From Staphylococcus simiae (GTDB taxonomy: Bacteria > Bacillota > Bacilli > Staphylococcales > Staphylococcaceae), in assembly GCF_002902085.1 (NCBI RefSeq), contig NZ_PPQR01000086.1, positions 1 through 43,875 on the forward strand: a stretch of 43,875 nucleotides of DNA, in the 5' to 3' direction. The notes under the pieces are model-generated. The model saw nothing but the letters and a program-made list of their open reading frames with translations, was not told where the DNA came from and did no database searches. This document shows, in pieces, positions 1 to 8,369 of the stretch (positions are counted from its first letter, which is position 1; each line of letters opens with the position of its first letter). Made by a program: the position numbers and the translations under genes.

Positions 1-19
1 AGATGTGTATAAGAGACAG
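1..19 (+). other. Tn5/Nextera mosaic-end adapter (library artefact)
   Basis: Bases 1-19 read AGATGTGTATAAGAGACAG, exactly the 19-bp Tn5 mosaic-end sequence used in tagmentation library adapters. It lies at the very edge of the contig, as untrimmed adapter would. Read in the htrA frame it gives the peptide MYKRQ, a familiar contaminant N-terminus in protein databases. Genomic sequence starts at base 20. Confidence 0.97.
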
Positions 20-1129
20 CTGTTAGATGGTGATGGTTCCAAAGTTCAAACAACCAACTCTAAAGGAGGTAATCAATTAGATAAAGAAAGTGATAAATAT
101 GGTTCAGTGCACGACATGATTAAAAATGTATCACCTGCCATAGTAGGTGTAATTAATATGCAAAAGTCATCTAGCATTGATGACTTATTAAAAGGCAAAT
201 CATCAAAGCCTGAAGAAGCTGGTGTCGGTTCCGGTGTTATTTATCAAATCAATGGTAACTCTGCTTACATTGTGACAAATAACCACGTTATAGATGGCGC
301 AAATGAAATTAAAGTCCAACTTCATAACTCTAAACAAGTAAAAGCAAAATTAATTGGTAAAGATGCAGTAACTGATATTGCAGTATTAAAAATAAATAAT
401 ACTAAAGGTATCAAAGCAATTAAATTTGCTAACTCATCTAAGGTACAAACTGGTGACAGTGTATTTGCAATGGGTAATCCACTTGGTTTAGAATTTGCCA
501 ATTCTGTAACATCAGGAATTATTTCAGCTAATGAGCGTACAATTGGAGCTGATACTACTGGTGGCGATACAAAAGTTAGTGTCTTACAAACTGATGCTGC
601 TATCAACCCAGGAAACTCTGGTGGTGCTCTTGTCGATATTAATGGTAATTTAGTTGGTATTAATTCTATGAAAATTGCAGCAGCCCAAGTTGAAGGTATT
701 GGTTTTGCTATTCCAAGTAATGAAGTCAAGGTGACAATAGAACAACTCGTTAAACATGGTAAAATAGAACGCCCTTCTATTGGTATCAGTCTCATTAACT
801 TGTCTGATATCCCAGATTTAGATCGTCAAGAATTAGATACAAATAGAGATAGTGGCGTTTATATAGCTAAAGCCCCTAAAGATAGTGATCTAAAAAAAGG
901 TGATATCATTACTAAAATAGATAATACAGAGGTTAAAGATGATGTTGATCTTAGAAGTTATTTATATGAACATAAAAAGCCTGGTGAATTAGTAACGTTA
1001 TCTATTATCCGAGATGGTAAGAAAAAAGATGTTAAAGTAACTTTAAAAGAACAAAAAAATGTAGCGTCAAAACATCATGACCAAAAGCAACAACTACCAA
1101 ATGACAATGATAGTGATTTTATTAGATAA
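20..1129 (+). CDS. htrA: HtrA-like (DegP/HtrA family) serine protease, 5'-truncated
   Basis: Membrane-anchored surface serine protease of the HtrA/DegP family, which handles misfolded or secreted proteins outside the cell. The visible part has a low-complexity linker, a trypsin-like domain and one C-terminal PDZ domain. Counting from the open frame at base 5, the catalytic triad is H94 (in TNNHVIDGA), D124 (in VTDIAVLK) and S205 (in NPGNSGGAL); the PDZ domain covers about residues 260-355. The N-terminal cytoplasmic tail and transmembrane anchor expected for the family are missing because the contig begins inside the gene. The first five residues of the open frame (MYKRQ) come from adapter and must not be annotated. 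The gene converges on the MFS gene, with a shared hairpin between them. Family assignment is secure; which staphylococcal HtrA paralogue it is rests on position upstream of tyrS. Confidence 0.93.
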   Translation: MLDGDGSKVQTTNSKGGNQLDKESDKYGSVHDMIKNVSPAIVGVINMQKSSSIDDLLKGKSSKPEEAGVGSGVIYQINGNSAYIVTNNHVIDGANEIKVQLHNSKQVKAKLIGKDAVTDIAVLKINNTKGIKAIKFANSSKVQTGDSVFAMGNPLGLEFANSVTSGIISANERTIGADTTGGDTKVSVLQTDAAINPGNSGGALVDINGNLVGINSMKIAAAQVEGIGFAIPSNEVKVTIEQLVKHGKIERPSIGISLINLSDIPDLDRQELDTNRDSGVYIAKAPKDSDLKKGDIITKIDNTEVKDDVDLRSYLYEHKKPGELVTLSIIRDGKKKDVKVTLKEQKNVASKHHDQKQQLPNDNDSDFIR

Positions 1130-1152
1130 TTAACTTTAAATCAAAAATTAAT

Positions 1153-1221
1153 AGTTCTCTTCCAAATTCGACTGATATACAATTATTTATTTTTTGTTTA
1201 TTAGCCTAACATTTAGAGAAC
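1153..1221. repeat. Fold-back pair of a ~24-nt intergenic motif
   Basis: Between htrA and its terminator, GTTCTCT...GACTGATA (1153-1176) is followed by an inverted, diverged copy, TATTAG...TAGAGAAC (1199-1221). The same motif recurs at 12116-12138, 15951-15974 and 28012-28035, always in intergenic DNA and usually near a gene's 3' end. I read it as the terminal sequence of a small non-coding repeat element. The function is unknown. Confidence 0.5.
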
Positions 1222-1231
1222 CTAAATTAAT

Positions 1232-1265
1232 CCCCACATACGACATTATTAAGTCCTATGTGGGG
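1232..1265. terminator. Bidirectional terminator between htrA and MFS gene
   Basis: CCCCACATA (1232-1240) pairs perfectly with TATGTGGGG (1257-1265) across a 16-nt loop. The stem is followed on the plus strand by a T-rich run, and on the minus strand by an AT-rich stretch. It lies between the converging htrA and MFS stop codons, so it can serve both. Confidence 0.8.
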
Positions 1266-1271
1266 ATAATT

Positions 1272-2684
1272 TTAATTTAGCGCCTTATTGTTATGTGACG
1301 TTAACATGAGTGCAGGAATAATAATTAATAATATTGCTATAACTGCAACTAAGAACCCTGCATGATAAGCAGTTAATGTATGCGAAACCGTTGTATGTGT
1401 AGCCGGCATTATAATTGCTATAACTGTAGCAATTATTGCAGTGCCCACACTTGAACCAACATTTTCAATTATATTGATCCCTATACCTGCTTCAGCAAGA
1501 TTTGATTCAGCAACACCTAAATATGCATCGGTAGTTAATCCTAAATTAATTCCACCAACACTGCATCCTCTGATAAATAAAATAAGTGAAATAATCCAAA
1601 TACTCGTATGATCCGTTATAAATAACAATGGGATTGAACCAAACATAGCAATAATAATACTGTATATGATAACAGACTTAGCCCCAATTTGATCAATCAT
1701 TTTACCGATATATGGTCTTGTTAAAAGCATTCCTACACCTTGTGGAATTAATGCAATTGCAGTTTCAATCGTTGAATAGCCTTTAAACACTTGGAAATAT
1801 AATGGAATAATTAACATAGGTCCCATAATTCCAATATTTGCCAATAATAATCCAATCGATGCTGCACTATAACTCTTACTTTTAAATAGTGTTATAGGTA
1901 ATATTGTATTGTAATTCATCCTGATATTATAAAGAATATATATTCCAGCAAAAATGATAGCTAAACTTATAAGTACAAGTGACATCATATCAATGGCGTG
2001 TGTAGCATTTGATAAACGTGTCACTCCTAAAATAAGCAATGTACTAATTAAGCCAAGTAATACAATACCAATAGCATCTAATTTGCTATTACTGTTAAAA
2101 GGTTCAAATTGTGGAATGTATTTCATCATCAATGGAATTGCAATAATTAAAATAATAATATTAATGAAAAATATCCATCTCCAGCTAAGTAAATGAATAA
2201 TAACACCACCTAATACTGGTCCAAGTATAGGACCAAATATCATTGGTGTACTAACTATAGCCATGACTTTACCAGTATGTTCACGACCAGCAATTTTTAC
2301 AATTAATGTAAACATCAGTGTTGTGATTAATCCTGCACTAAATCCTTGGGCAACTCTAAATATAATCAATGCTGTCATATTCCAACTGAGACCAGCTAAA
2401 AGTGACGTTATACCGAAAAGTAACATAGCATTAATGAATACTTTCTTACCATTGAAGTGATTGATTAACCAGCCGGCTATTGGTACAGCAATTGCTAAAG
2501 CTAATACATAACCAGTGATGGTCCACTGAGTTACTTCTATTTGTGAATGAAATGTTTCATTTAATTGTTTTATAGCAATATTAATCATTGTTGCATCAAG
2601 CATTGGTGCAATTGCACCTAATGTAATTGCCCATGCTGCAATCATAATATGTTTGGGTACTTTATTCTGTTGACGTTGTGACAT
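1272..2684 (-). CDS. DHA2-family (EmrB/QacA-type) MFS drug exporter
   Basis: Proton-coupled multidrug efflux protein of the major facilitator superfamily, 470 aa and strongly hydrophobic throughout, consistent with the 14-helix DHA2 subgroup. Visible signatures are LDATMINIAI near residues 29-38 (the family's first-helix LDxTxxNxA motif), a motif-A-like loop around GWLINHFNGKK (71-81), and the antiporter motif C, GPILGPVLGG, at residues 151-160. The ATG at 2684 follows a good AGGAG Shine-Dalgarno. Its promoter carries a palindrome that looks like an operator, and a MarR regulator is encoded just upstream on the same strand, so repression relieved by a toxic ligand is a reasonable inference. 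From memory this gene and the MarR gene are not present between htrA and tyrS in S. aureus; that needs a genome comparison. The substrate cannot be told from sequence. Confidence 0.9.
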   Translation of the reverse strand: MSQRQQNKVPKHIMIAAWAITLGAIAPMLDATMINIAIKQLNETFHSQIEVTQWTITGYVLALAIAVPIAGWLINHFNGKKVFINAMLLFGITSLLAGLSWNMTALIIFRVAQGFSAGLITTLMFTLIVKIAGREHTGKVMAIVSTPMIFGPILGPVLGGVIIHLLSWRWIFFINIIILIIAIPLMMKYIPQFEPFNSNSKLDAIGIVLLGLISTLLILGVTRLSNATHAIDMMSLVLISLAIIFAGIYILYNIRMNYNTILPITLFKSKSYSAASIGLLLANIGIMGPMLIIPLYFQVFKGYSTIETAIALIPQGVGMLLTRPYIGKMIDQIGAKSVIIYSIIIAMFGSIPLLFITDHTSIWIISLILFIRGCSVGGINLGLTTDAYLGVAESNLAEAGIGINIIENVGSSVGTAIIATVIAIIMPATHTTVSHTLTAYHAGFLVAVIAILLIIIPALMLTSHNNKALN

Positions 2685-2695
2685 AATGCGCTCCT

Positions 2696-2745
2696 TTTTG
2701 TTTCTTTAGAAACAAAATATACACCTTTTATTGTTTCCTTGTCAA
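2696..2745 (-). promoter_or_regulatory. Promoter and probable MarR operator of the MFS gene
   Basis: On the minus strand, TTGACA (2745-2740) and TATATT (2721-2716) are separated by 18 bp, a near-consensus sigma-A promoter. Immediately downstream, overlapping the last two bases of the -10, lies a perfect inverted repeat: TTTTGTTTCT (2696-2705), a TT spacer, and AGAAACAAAA (2708-2717). A further half site, GGAAACAA, sits in the promoter spacer. The palindrome covers the expected start of transcription, a classical repressor position. The neighbouring MarR protein is the obvious candidate to bind it. Confidence 0.75.
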
Positions 2746-2770
2746 CAAAAATTTCAAAAAATAAAAAATA

Positions 2771-2933
2771 TCCTGTGCCAAAACATTTCACACTTCAATT
2801 CAAGCATTTGGCAGTAATTGTTTGGTTTGTAAAATATTGATAAATCAACGTTTACAAACTTAGTCAGTCTCGCCGGAATGGGATTACGACATAAATTTTA
2901 TTAAAATTCATTTCTGCATCACTCACTTAATAT
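2771..2933 (-). repeat. Dispersed ~160-bp repeat, copy 1 (minus orientation)
   Basis: The reverse complement of this stretch aligns over its whole length with 6205-6365. Shared blocks include ATTTATGTCGTAATCCCA, CGGCRAGACTGACTA, GTTTGTAAA, TTATCAA, TTGCTTGAATTGA and TGTGAAATGTT. The GTGGGAC arm seen in copy 2 has decayed here. It separates the MarR gene from the MFS promoter. It has no coding potential. Confidence 0.8.
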
Positions 2934-2962
2934 CTTTTTCAATCCAAGTTAACAATGCTTTT

Positions 2963-3430
2963 TTACTTTTTGATGTTTTCTTTTTCGATAATTTCTTTGT
3001 CTAGATGGTGATTATATTTTTCAATAAATGTCATCATATGTCGATATTCATCCTCTGTCATTTGGTTGAATACGTCACGATCACGTTCTTCAAATTCTTG
3101 ATGTAACTGTTCGTGTAATTGATAAACATCTTTACCCGCCGGAGTTAATTTAAAGTAAATTTCTTTCTTATTATCTTGAGATTGATAAGTTTCAATTAAA
3201 CCTTTAGCTATCAAACGCTTCGTTAATTTACTGATTGCGCCTCTAGTCATATATAATGCTCTCGTTAATTTAGTGACATTAGGTGCTTCTATTTCTTCTA
3301 TTGCCTCTAGACAATGAATTTCACTCGACTTATAACCTTTTAAAGCTTCTTCCATACGGTCTTTATTTAAATAAGCAATTTTATTAAAAATTTCACGTAA
3401 TTGTGACATTAATTGTTGCTCTTTATTCAT
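2963..3430 (-). CDS. MarR-family transcriptional regulator
   Basis: A 155-aa winged helix-turn-helix dimeric repressor of the MarR family. The DNA-binding part spans roughly residues 35-105: SSEIHCLEAIEE, the recognition-helix region MTRGAISKLTKRLIAKGLI, then the beta-wing TYQSQDNKKEIYFKLT. Flanking long helices at both ends would form the dimer interface. The ATG at 3430 follows a strong AGGAGG. It lies between tyrS and the exporter gene on the same strand. The palindrome in the exporter's promoter suggests that the exporter is its target. No cysteine-based redox switch is evident, so a small-molecule ligand is more likely than oxidation sensing. Confidence 0.93.
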   Translation of the reverse strand: MNKEQQLMSQLREIFNKIAYLNKDRMEEALKGYKSSEIHCLEAIEEIEAPNVTKLTRALYMTRGAISKLTKRLIAKGLIETYQSQDNKKEIYFKLTPAGKDVYQLHEQLHQEFEERDRDVFNQMTEDEYRHMMTFIEKYNHHLDKEIIEKENIKK

Positions 3431-3474
3431 CGCTAGACCTCCTGAACCTTTTAAAAAACTTATTAACTATATAT

Positions 3475-3510
3475 AAAGAGGTTGAGACATCAAAAAGCCT
3501 CGACCTCTTT
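3475..3510. terminator. Hairpin downstream of tyrS
   Basis: AAAGAGGTTGAG (3475-3486) pairs with CTCGACCTCTTT (3499-3510), with one G-T wobble. It lies between the tyrS stop and the MarR start. The U-tract is weak on both strands, so it may only partly terminate and let some transcription run into the MarR gene. Confidence 0.55.
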
Positions 3511-3524
3511 GTAAGTAAATCTTC

Positions 3525-4820
<1,296 letters not shown>

Positions 4821-4849
4821 TTATATTATAAAGTTGGTTGATAATTATC

Positions 4850-5070
4850 ATAAAAAATAAAAATACACCCTCACAAATAATGTAAGGGTGCATTGCGCAC
4901 GTTACCACCAAACTCAAACATAACATTAATGTATGTTCACTCTATTAATGATACGTTCATTAATTAAACGTAGGATATCTTATTATGAGAGGTGTATTCG
5001 TATGACAAACATTACTAGTTTGCAGCGACCACTAGCTCTCTTTAAATGCAAATCATATTACTTGTCCTCA
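4850..5070 (-). promoter_or_regulatory. T-box leader (tyrosine) of tyrS
   Basis: The minus-strand leader has the parts of a transcriptional T-box. A long stem I starts near 5070 and carries the specifier UAC (tyrosine) at 4996-4994, inside GAATACACCTC. The T-box bulge region TTTGGTGGTAACGTGCG follows, with TGGT suited to an ACCA tRNA end. The terminator is CACCCTTAC/GTGAGGGTG (4890-4866) with a following T-run. The specifier matches the downstream synthetase, which makes the call strong. Confidence 0.93.
4866..4890 (-). terminator. T-box intrinsic terminator
   Basis: On the minus strand CACCCTTAC is followed by a short loop, GTGAGGGTG, and then a T-rich run reaching about 4850. The antiterminator would use the T-box sequence just upstream. 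This is the switch element of the tyrS leader. Confidence 0.9.
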
Positions 5071-5081
5071 TACCCTATTTC

Positions 5082-5110
5082 ATTATACATTTTCTCTAAT
5101 TATAATTAAG
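5082..5110 (-). promoter_or_regulatory. Probable tyrS promoter
   Basis: A perfect TATAAT (5087-5082 on the minus strand) lies just upstream of the T-box stem I, at the right distance to start the leader near 5075. The -35 is poor (CTTAAT at 5110-5105 with 17-bp spacing). Confidence 0.5.
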
Positions 5111-5138
5111 GCAAATTTAAAAGTCAACTTGTCTGATG

Positions 5139-5164
5139 TGGTATACTATACCTAATTTAGGAGG
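5139..5164 (+). promoter_or_regulatory. Extended -10 promoter and RBS of sgtA
   Basis: TGG followed by TATACT (5142-5147) makes an extended -10 with no clear -35, giving a start near 5154. AGGAGG (5159-5164) lies 6 bases before the ATG, so the untranslated leader would be very short. It lies back-to-back with the tyrS promoter, about 55 bp away. Confidence 0.6.
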
Positions 5165-5170
5165 TTAAAG

Positions 5171-6076
5171 ATGGTAAAGTCAGATAACAATCATCAATTG
5201 AATCATCGTTTATATCGCTTTGAAAAAATATATAAATCAATTAAACATACTTTGGTTATAATTAGTATGATATTAATCGCATTGATATCTATTTTGTTGA
5301 TTATCATGTCTATTTATTTTCATCATTTAACTAAAATGTCTGATTCATTGTCAGATCATTCTCTCATTAAACAAGTTACCCATTTACCAGGTGATGAAAT
5401 GATAAATCATCACAATAAAAATATTTTATATGAATACAATCATTCGCAAAACTCATTAATCATTGGTCCTAAAACTTTAAATCATAGTGCTATAAAAGCA
5501 TTAACTTCATCAGAAGATACTTTATTTTATAAGCATGATGGTATTTTACCTAAAGCTATTTTTAGAGCAATGTTTCAAGATATATTGAATAGTCATCAAA
5601 GTTCTGGTGGTAGTACGATTACACAGCAACTCGTAAAAAATCAAGTGTTATCAAATGAAAAAACATATAGTAGAAAAGCGAATGAACTTAGATTAGCCAT
5701 TCGCTTAGAACATTTAATGTCTAAAGATGAAATTATTTATACTTATTTAAACATTGTCCCTTTCGGAAGAGATTATAACGGTAACAACATTTCAGGAATA
5801 GCTTCAGCATCTTATAGTTTGTTTGGTATAGCACCTCAAGATTTAAATATCGCACAATCTGCATACTTAATCGGTTTATTACAAAGTCCTTATGGTTACA
5901 CACCATACAACGAAGACGGTAGCTTAAAAGCAAACGATGATATTCAGCATAGTATTCATCGACAACATTATGTATTAAAAAGGATGTTAGTAGAACAACA
6001 AATTTCACAAAACGAATATAACAGTGCATTAAAGTATGACATAAAGAGTCATTTATTAAGTAAACCGACTAAATAA
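5171..6076 (+). CDS. sgtA: Monofunctional peptidoglycan glycosyltransferase (GT51)
   Basis: Polymerises lipid II into glycan strands at the outer face of the membrane. The protein has 301 aa: a short basic cytoplasmic N-terminus, one transmembrane helix at about residues 26-52, then a GT51 domain only, with no transpeptidase domain. Conserved GT51 motifs are visible: SSEDTLFYKHDG with the expected catalytic Glu at E115, GGSTITQQ at 146-153, and IRLEH with the second conserved Glu near 179. Staphylococci carry two such enzymes, SgtA and SgtB (Mgt). Length and position beside tyrS fit SgtA as I recall the S. aureus map, but the paralogue choice is inference. It is transcribed alone, divergently from tyrS. 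Confidence 0.9.
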   Translation: MVKSDNNHQLNHRLYRFEKIYKSIKHTLVIISMILIALISILLIIMSIYFHHLTKMSDSLSDHSLIKQVTHLPGDEMINHHNKNILYEYNHSQNSLIIGPKTLNHSAIKALTSSEDTLFYKHDGILPKAIFRAMFQDILNSHQSSGGSTITQQLVKNQVLSNEKTYSRKANELRLAIRLEHLMSKDEIIYTYLNIVPFGRDYNGNNISGIASASYSLFGIAPQDLNIAQSAYLIGLLQSPYGYTPYNEDGSLKANDDIQHSIHRQHYVLKRMLVEQQISQNEYNSALKYDIKSHLLSKPTK

Positions 6077-6204
6077 TTATTATGTTAGCTGACTTTGTAT
6101 TTATGTAAATTACCCATTTTAATCTACTTATAGAGAGATATGAACGTTACCTTTGGTCTAAAATTAAATGCTCTTTTTCTCATTAAATATCATTGCAAAA
6201 ATAA

Positions 6205-6365
6205 GAGTGGGACAGATATAAATTTTATTTAAAATTTATGTCGTAATCCCACCCCGGCAAGACTGACTAGGTTTGTAAAACTTTGACTTATCAACATTTC
6301 ACAAACCAGATGCATACAGTCAATTGCTTGAATTGATTTGTGAAATGTTGTTGTCCATGCTTCAC
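6205..6365 (+). repeat. Dispersed ~160-bp repeat, copy 2 (plus orientation)
   Basis: Lies in the 333-bp gap between the converging sgtA and fhs genes and is an inverted partner of 2771-2933. It starts GAGTGGGACAG, like the GTGGGACAGAAAT repeats common in S. aureus intergenic DNA. It folds as nested inverted repeats: GTGGGA/TCCCAC, ATAAATTTT/AAAATTTAT, and TTTGTAAAA..TTGA/TCAA..TTTCACAAA. It probably also acts as a transcription barrier for both genes, as no other terminator is evident there. Confidence 0.8.
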
Positions 6366-6409
6366 TTTATTTATAACTAAATTTAATATTTACTGTATTA
6401 TCGTATTTT

Positions 6410-8077
6410 TTAGAATAAACCAATCGCATGACCATCATCGGTAACATCCATATTTAAAGCTGCTGGTTTTTTCGGTAATCCCGGCATTGTCATTATTGCA
6501 CCTGTTAATGCAACAATAAATCCTGCACCTGTTTTAGCTTCAAGTTCACGGATTGTGATTTCAAAATCACTTGGTGCACCAAGTAATGTTTGATCATCTG
6601 AGAATGAATATTGTGTTTTAGCCATACATATTGGATAATTATCCCAGCCATTATCTTTAAATTGTTTTAATTGCTTTTGAGCTTTACTACTGAATGTAAC
6701 TTTAGATCCACCATAAATGTCTTTAACAATTGTTTCTATTTTTTCTTCTAACGGTAGTTCTAAATCGTATAATGGTTTAAATGAATTAGGTTGAGCTATA
6801 ACTTCTAATACTTCTTTAGCTAAATCAACGCCACCTTTACCACCTTTTTCCCATACTTCAGTTAAAGCAATACGTACATTATTTTCTTTAGCCCACTGTT
6901 TTACATATTCTACTTCAGCATCAGTATCATGGATGAAAGCATTAATCGCAACGATAGGTTCTACACCAAATTTTTTAATATTTTTTACATGGCGCTCTAG
7001 ATTAACAATACCAGCTTTAACGGCATCAACATTTTCTTCTTTAAGATTATCTTTAGCAACGCCACCATGCATTTTCAAAGCACGAATCGTAGCTACAACG
7101 ACTACAGCAGATGGATCAAATCCCGCTTCTCTAGCTTTAATATCCATGAATTTTTCCGCTCCTAAGTCAGAACCAAAACCAGCTTCTGTAACAACGATAT
7201 CCGCTAACTCACGTGCTGTTTCAGTAGCTAAAATAGAGTTACAACCATGTGCAATATTAGCAAATGGACCACCATGTACTAATGCAGGTGTACCTTCAAT
7301 TGATTGAACTAAGTTAGGTTTAATAGCATCTTTAAGAATCATTGCCAGAGCACCTTGTACTTTTAAATCTGCAACTGTCACAGGTTTACGATCTCTAGTA
7401 TAACCAATTGTAATGCGACTAATTTTATCTTTAAGATCACTAATATTACGACTTAAACATAAAATAGCCATTATTTCTGAAGCCACTGTAATATTAAAGC
7501 CATCTTCACGAGGAACACCATTTGTCGGTCCACCTAAACCTACATTAACATGACGCAAAGCGCGATCGTTCATATCAAGAACGCGTTTCCATTCAATTCG
7601 ACGCTGATCAATACCTAATTCATTACCTTGATGGATATGATTATCTATAAATGCAGATAAAGCGTTATTGGCTGTTGTAATCGCATGAAAATCTCCATTA
7701 AAGTGTAAATTGATATCTTCCATAGGTAGTACTTGCGCATAGCCACCACCAGTTGCGCCACCTTTAATACCAAATGTAGGTCCCAATGCTGGTTCACGTA
7801 AAGCTACCATGACACTTTCACCTAATTCATGAAAGGCATCTGCTAAACCAACTGTTACTGTTGATTTCCCTTCTCCTGCAGGTGTTGGACTCATAGCAGT
7901 AACTAAGACAACTTTACCTTTATTATCCTTTTTGTCGATTTTATTAATGTCTATTTTGGCTTTATAATGTCCATATGGTTCCAATGCATCTTCTGAAATA
8001 CCAACTGTTGCTGCAATATCCTTGATTGGTTGTAATGTAGCTTGATTTGCAATTTCTAAATCTGATAAGTGAGTCAA
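6410..8077 (-). CDS. fhs: Formate-tetrahydrofolate ligase
   Basis: ATP-dependent ligation of formate to tetrahydrofolate, giving 10-formyl-THF for purines and initiator fMet-tRNA in the cytoplasm. The protein is 555 aa, the usual length. The P-loop [10 protein letters not shown] lies at about residues 64-73, followed by [15 protein letters not shown]; the sequence ends DDGHAIGLF as in the family. I chose TTG at 8077 as start: it has AAGGGG just upstream, and the protein then begins with the family N-terminus [11 protein letters not shown]. The open frame continues upstream to 8212, but that extension looks like leader, overlaps the promoter and lacks family similarity. A cre-like site sits in the predicted promoter spacer, suggesting CcpA control. 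Confidence 0.97.
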   Translation of the reverse strand: MTHLSDLEIANQATLQPIKDIAATVGISEDALEPYGHYKAKIDINKIDKKDNKGKVVLVTAMSPTPAGEGKSTVTVGLADAFHELGESVMVALREPALGPTFGIKGGATGGGYAQVLPMEDINLHFNGDFHAITTANNALSAFIDNHIHQGNELGIDQRRIEWKRVLDMNDRALRHVNVGLGGPTNGVPREDGFNITVASEIMAILCLSRNISDLKDKISRITIGYTRDRKPVTVADLKVQGALAMILKDAIKPNLVQSIEGTPALVHGGPFANIAHGCNSILATETARELADIVVTEAGFGSDLGAEKFMDIKAREAGFDPSAVVVVATIRALKMHGGVAKDNLKEENVDAVKAGIVNLERHVKNIKKFGVEPIVAINAFIHDTDAEVEYVKQWAKENNVRIALTEVWEKGGKGGVDLAKEVLEVIAQPNSFKPLYDLELPLEEKIETIVKDIYGGSKVTFSSKAQKQLKQFKDNGWDNYPICMAKTQYSFSDDQTLLGAPSDFEITIRELEAKTGAGFIVALTGAIMTMPGLPKKPAALNMDVTDDGHAIGLF

Positions 8078-8190
8078 CGTTATTCGCCCCTTTTTGTTTA
8101 TTAAAATTACTGCAAATAAAATATGTAAGTTGAAACTAAGAAAACTTACCTTATATTCATATAATAACGAACTGTTATCCAGTTGTCGAC

Positions 8191-8220
8191 TATATAGAGT
8201 TAGCGCTTTCATTTTTTCAA
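8191..8220 (-). promoter_or_regulatory. fhs promoter with cre site in the spacer
   Basis: On the minus strand TTGAAA (8220-8215) and TATATA (8196-8191) are separated by 18 bp. Inside the spacer lies TGAAAGCGCTAACT (8211-8198), matching the cre consensus TGWAANCGNTNWCA at 13 of 14 positions. CcpA bound there would block RNA polymerase. The resulting leader would be about 107 nt. Confidence 0.65.
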
Positions 8221-8298
8221 ATATTTATTTTTATTAACTATTGTTATATCAAATAGCTATTAAAGTTGAACTTTTTTACTATTATACAATGATAAAAA

Positions 8299-8321
8299 CA
8301 GAAACCGACGAACGATTTCTG
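8299..8321 (-). terminator. acsA terminator
   Basis: On the minus strand CAGAAA (8321-8316) pairs with TTTCTG (8304-8299) around a short loop and is followed by a run of five T, about 50 bases past the acsA stop. Confidence 0.7.
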
Positions 8322-8369
8322 CTGTCCTAGAGTTCAATTATTGTAGCTAACTCTATGATATTATCTATA

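Noticed and set aside
322..795. 157-codon minus-strand frame inside htrA
   Set aside because: Overlaps the intact protease domain with its catalytic triad on the other strand; no ribosome site.
1..1129. A naturally short, anchorless HtrA variant
   Set aside because: The missing N-terminus coincides with the contig edge and the adapter sequence.
8078..8212. N-terminal extension of fhs to 8212
   Set aside because: Lacks family similarity and covers the predicted promoter and cre; the TTG at 8077 has a good ribosome site.
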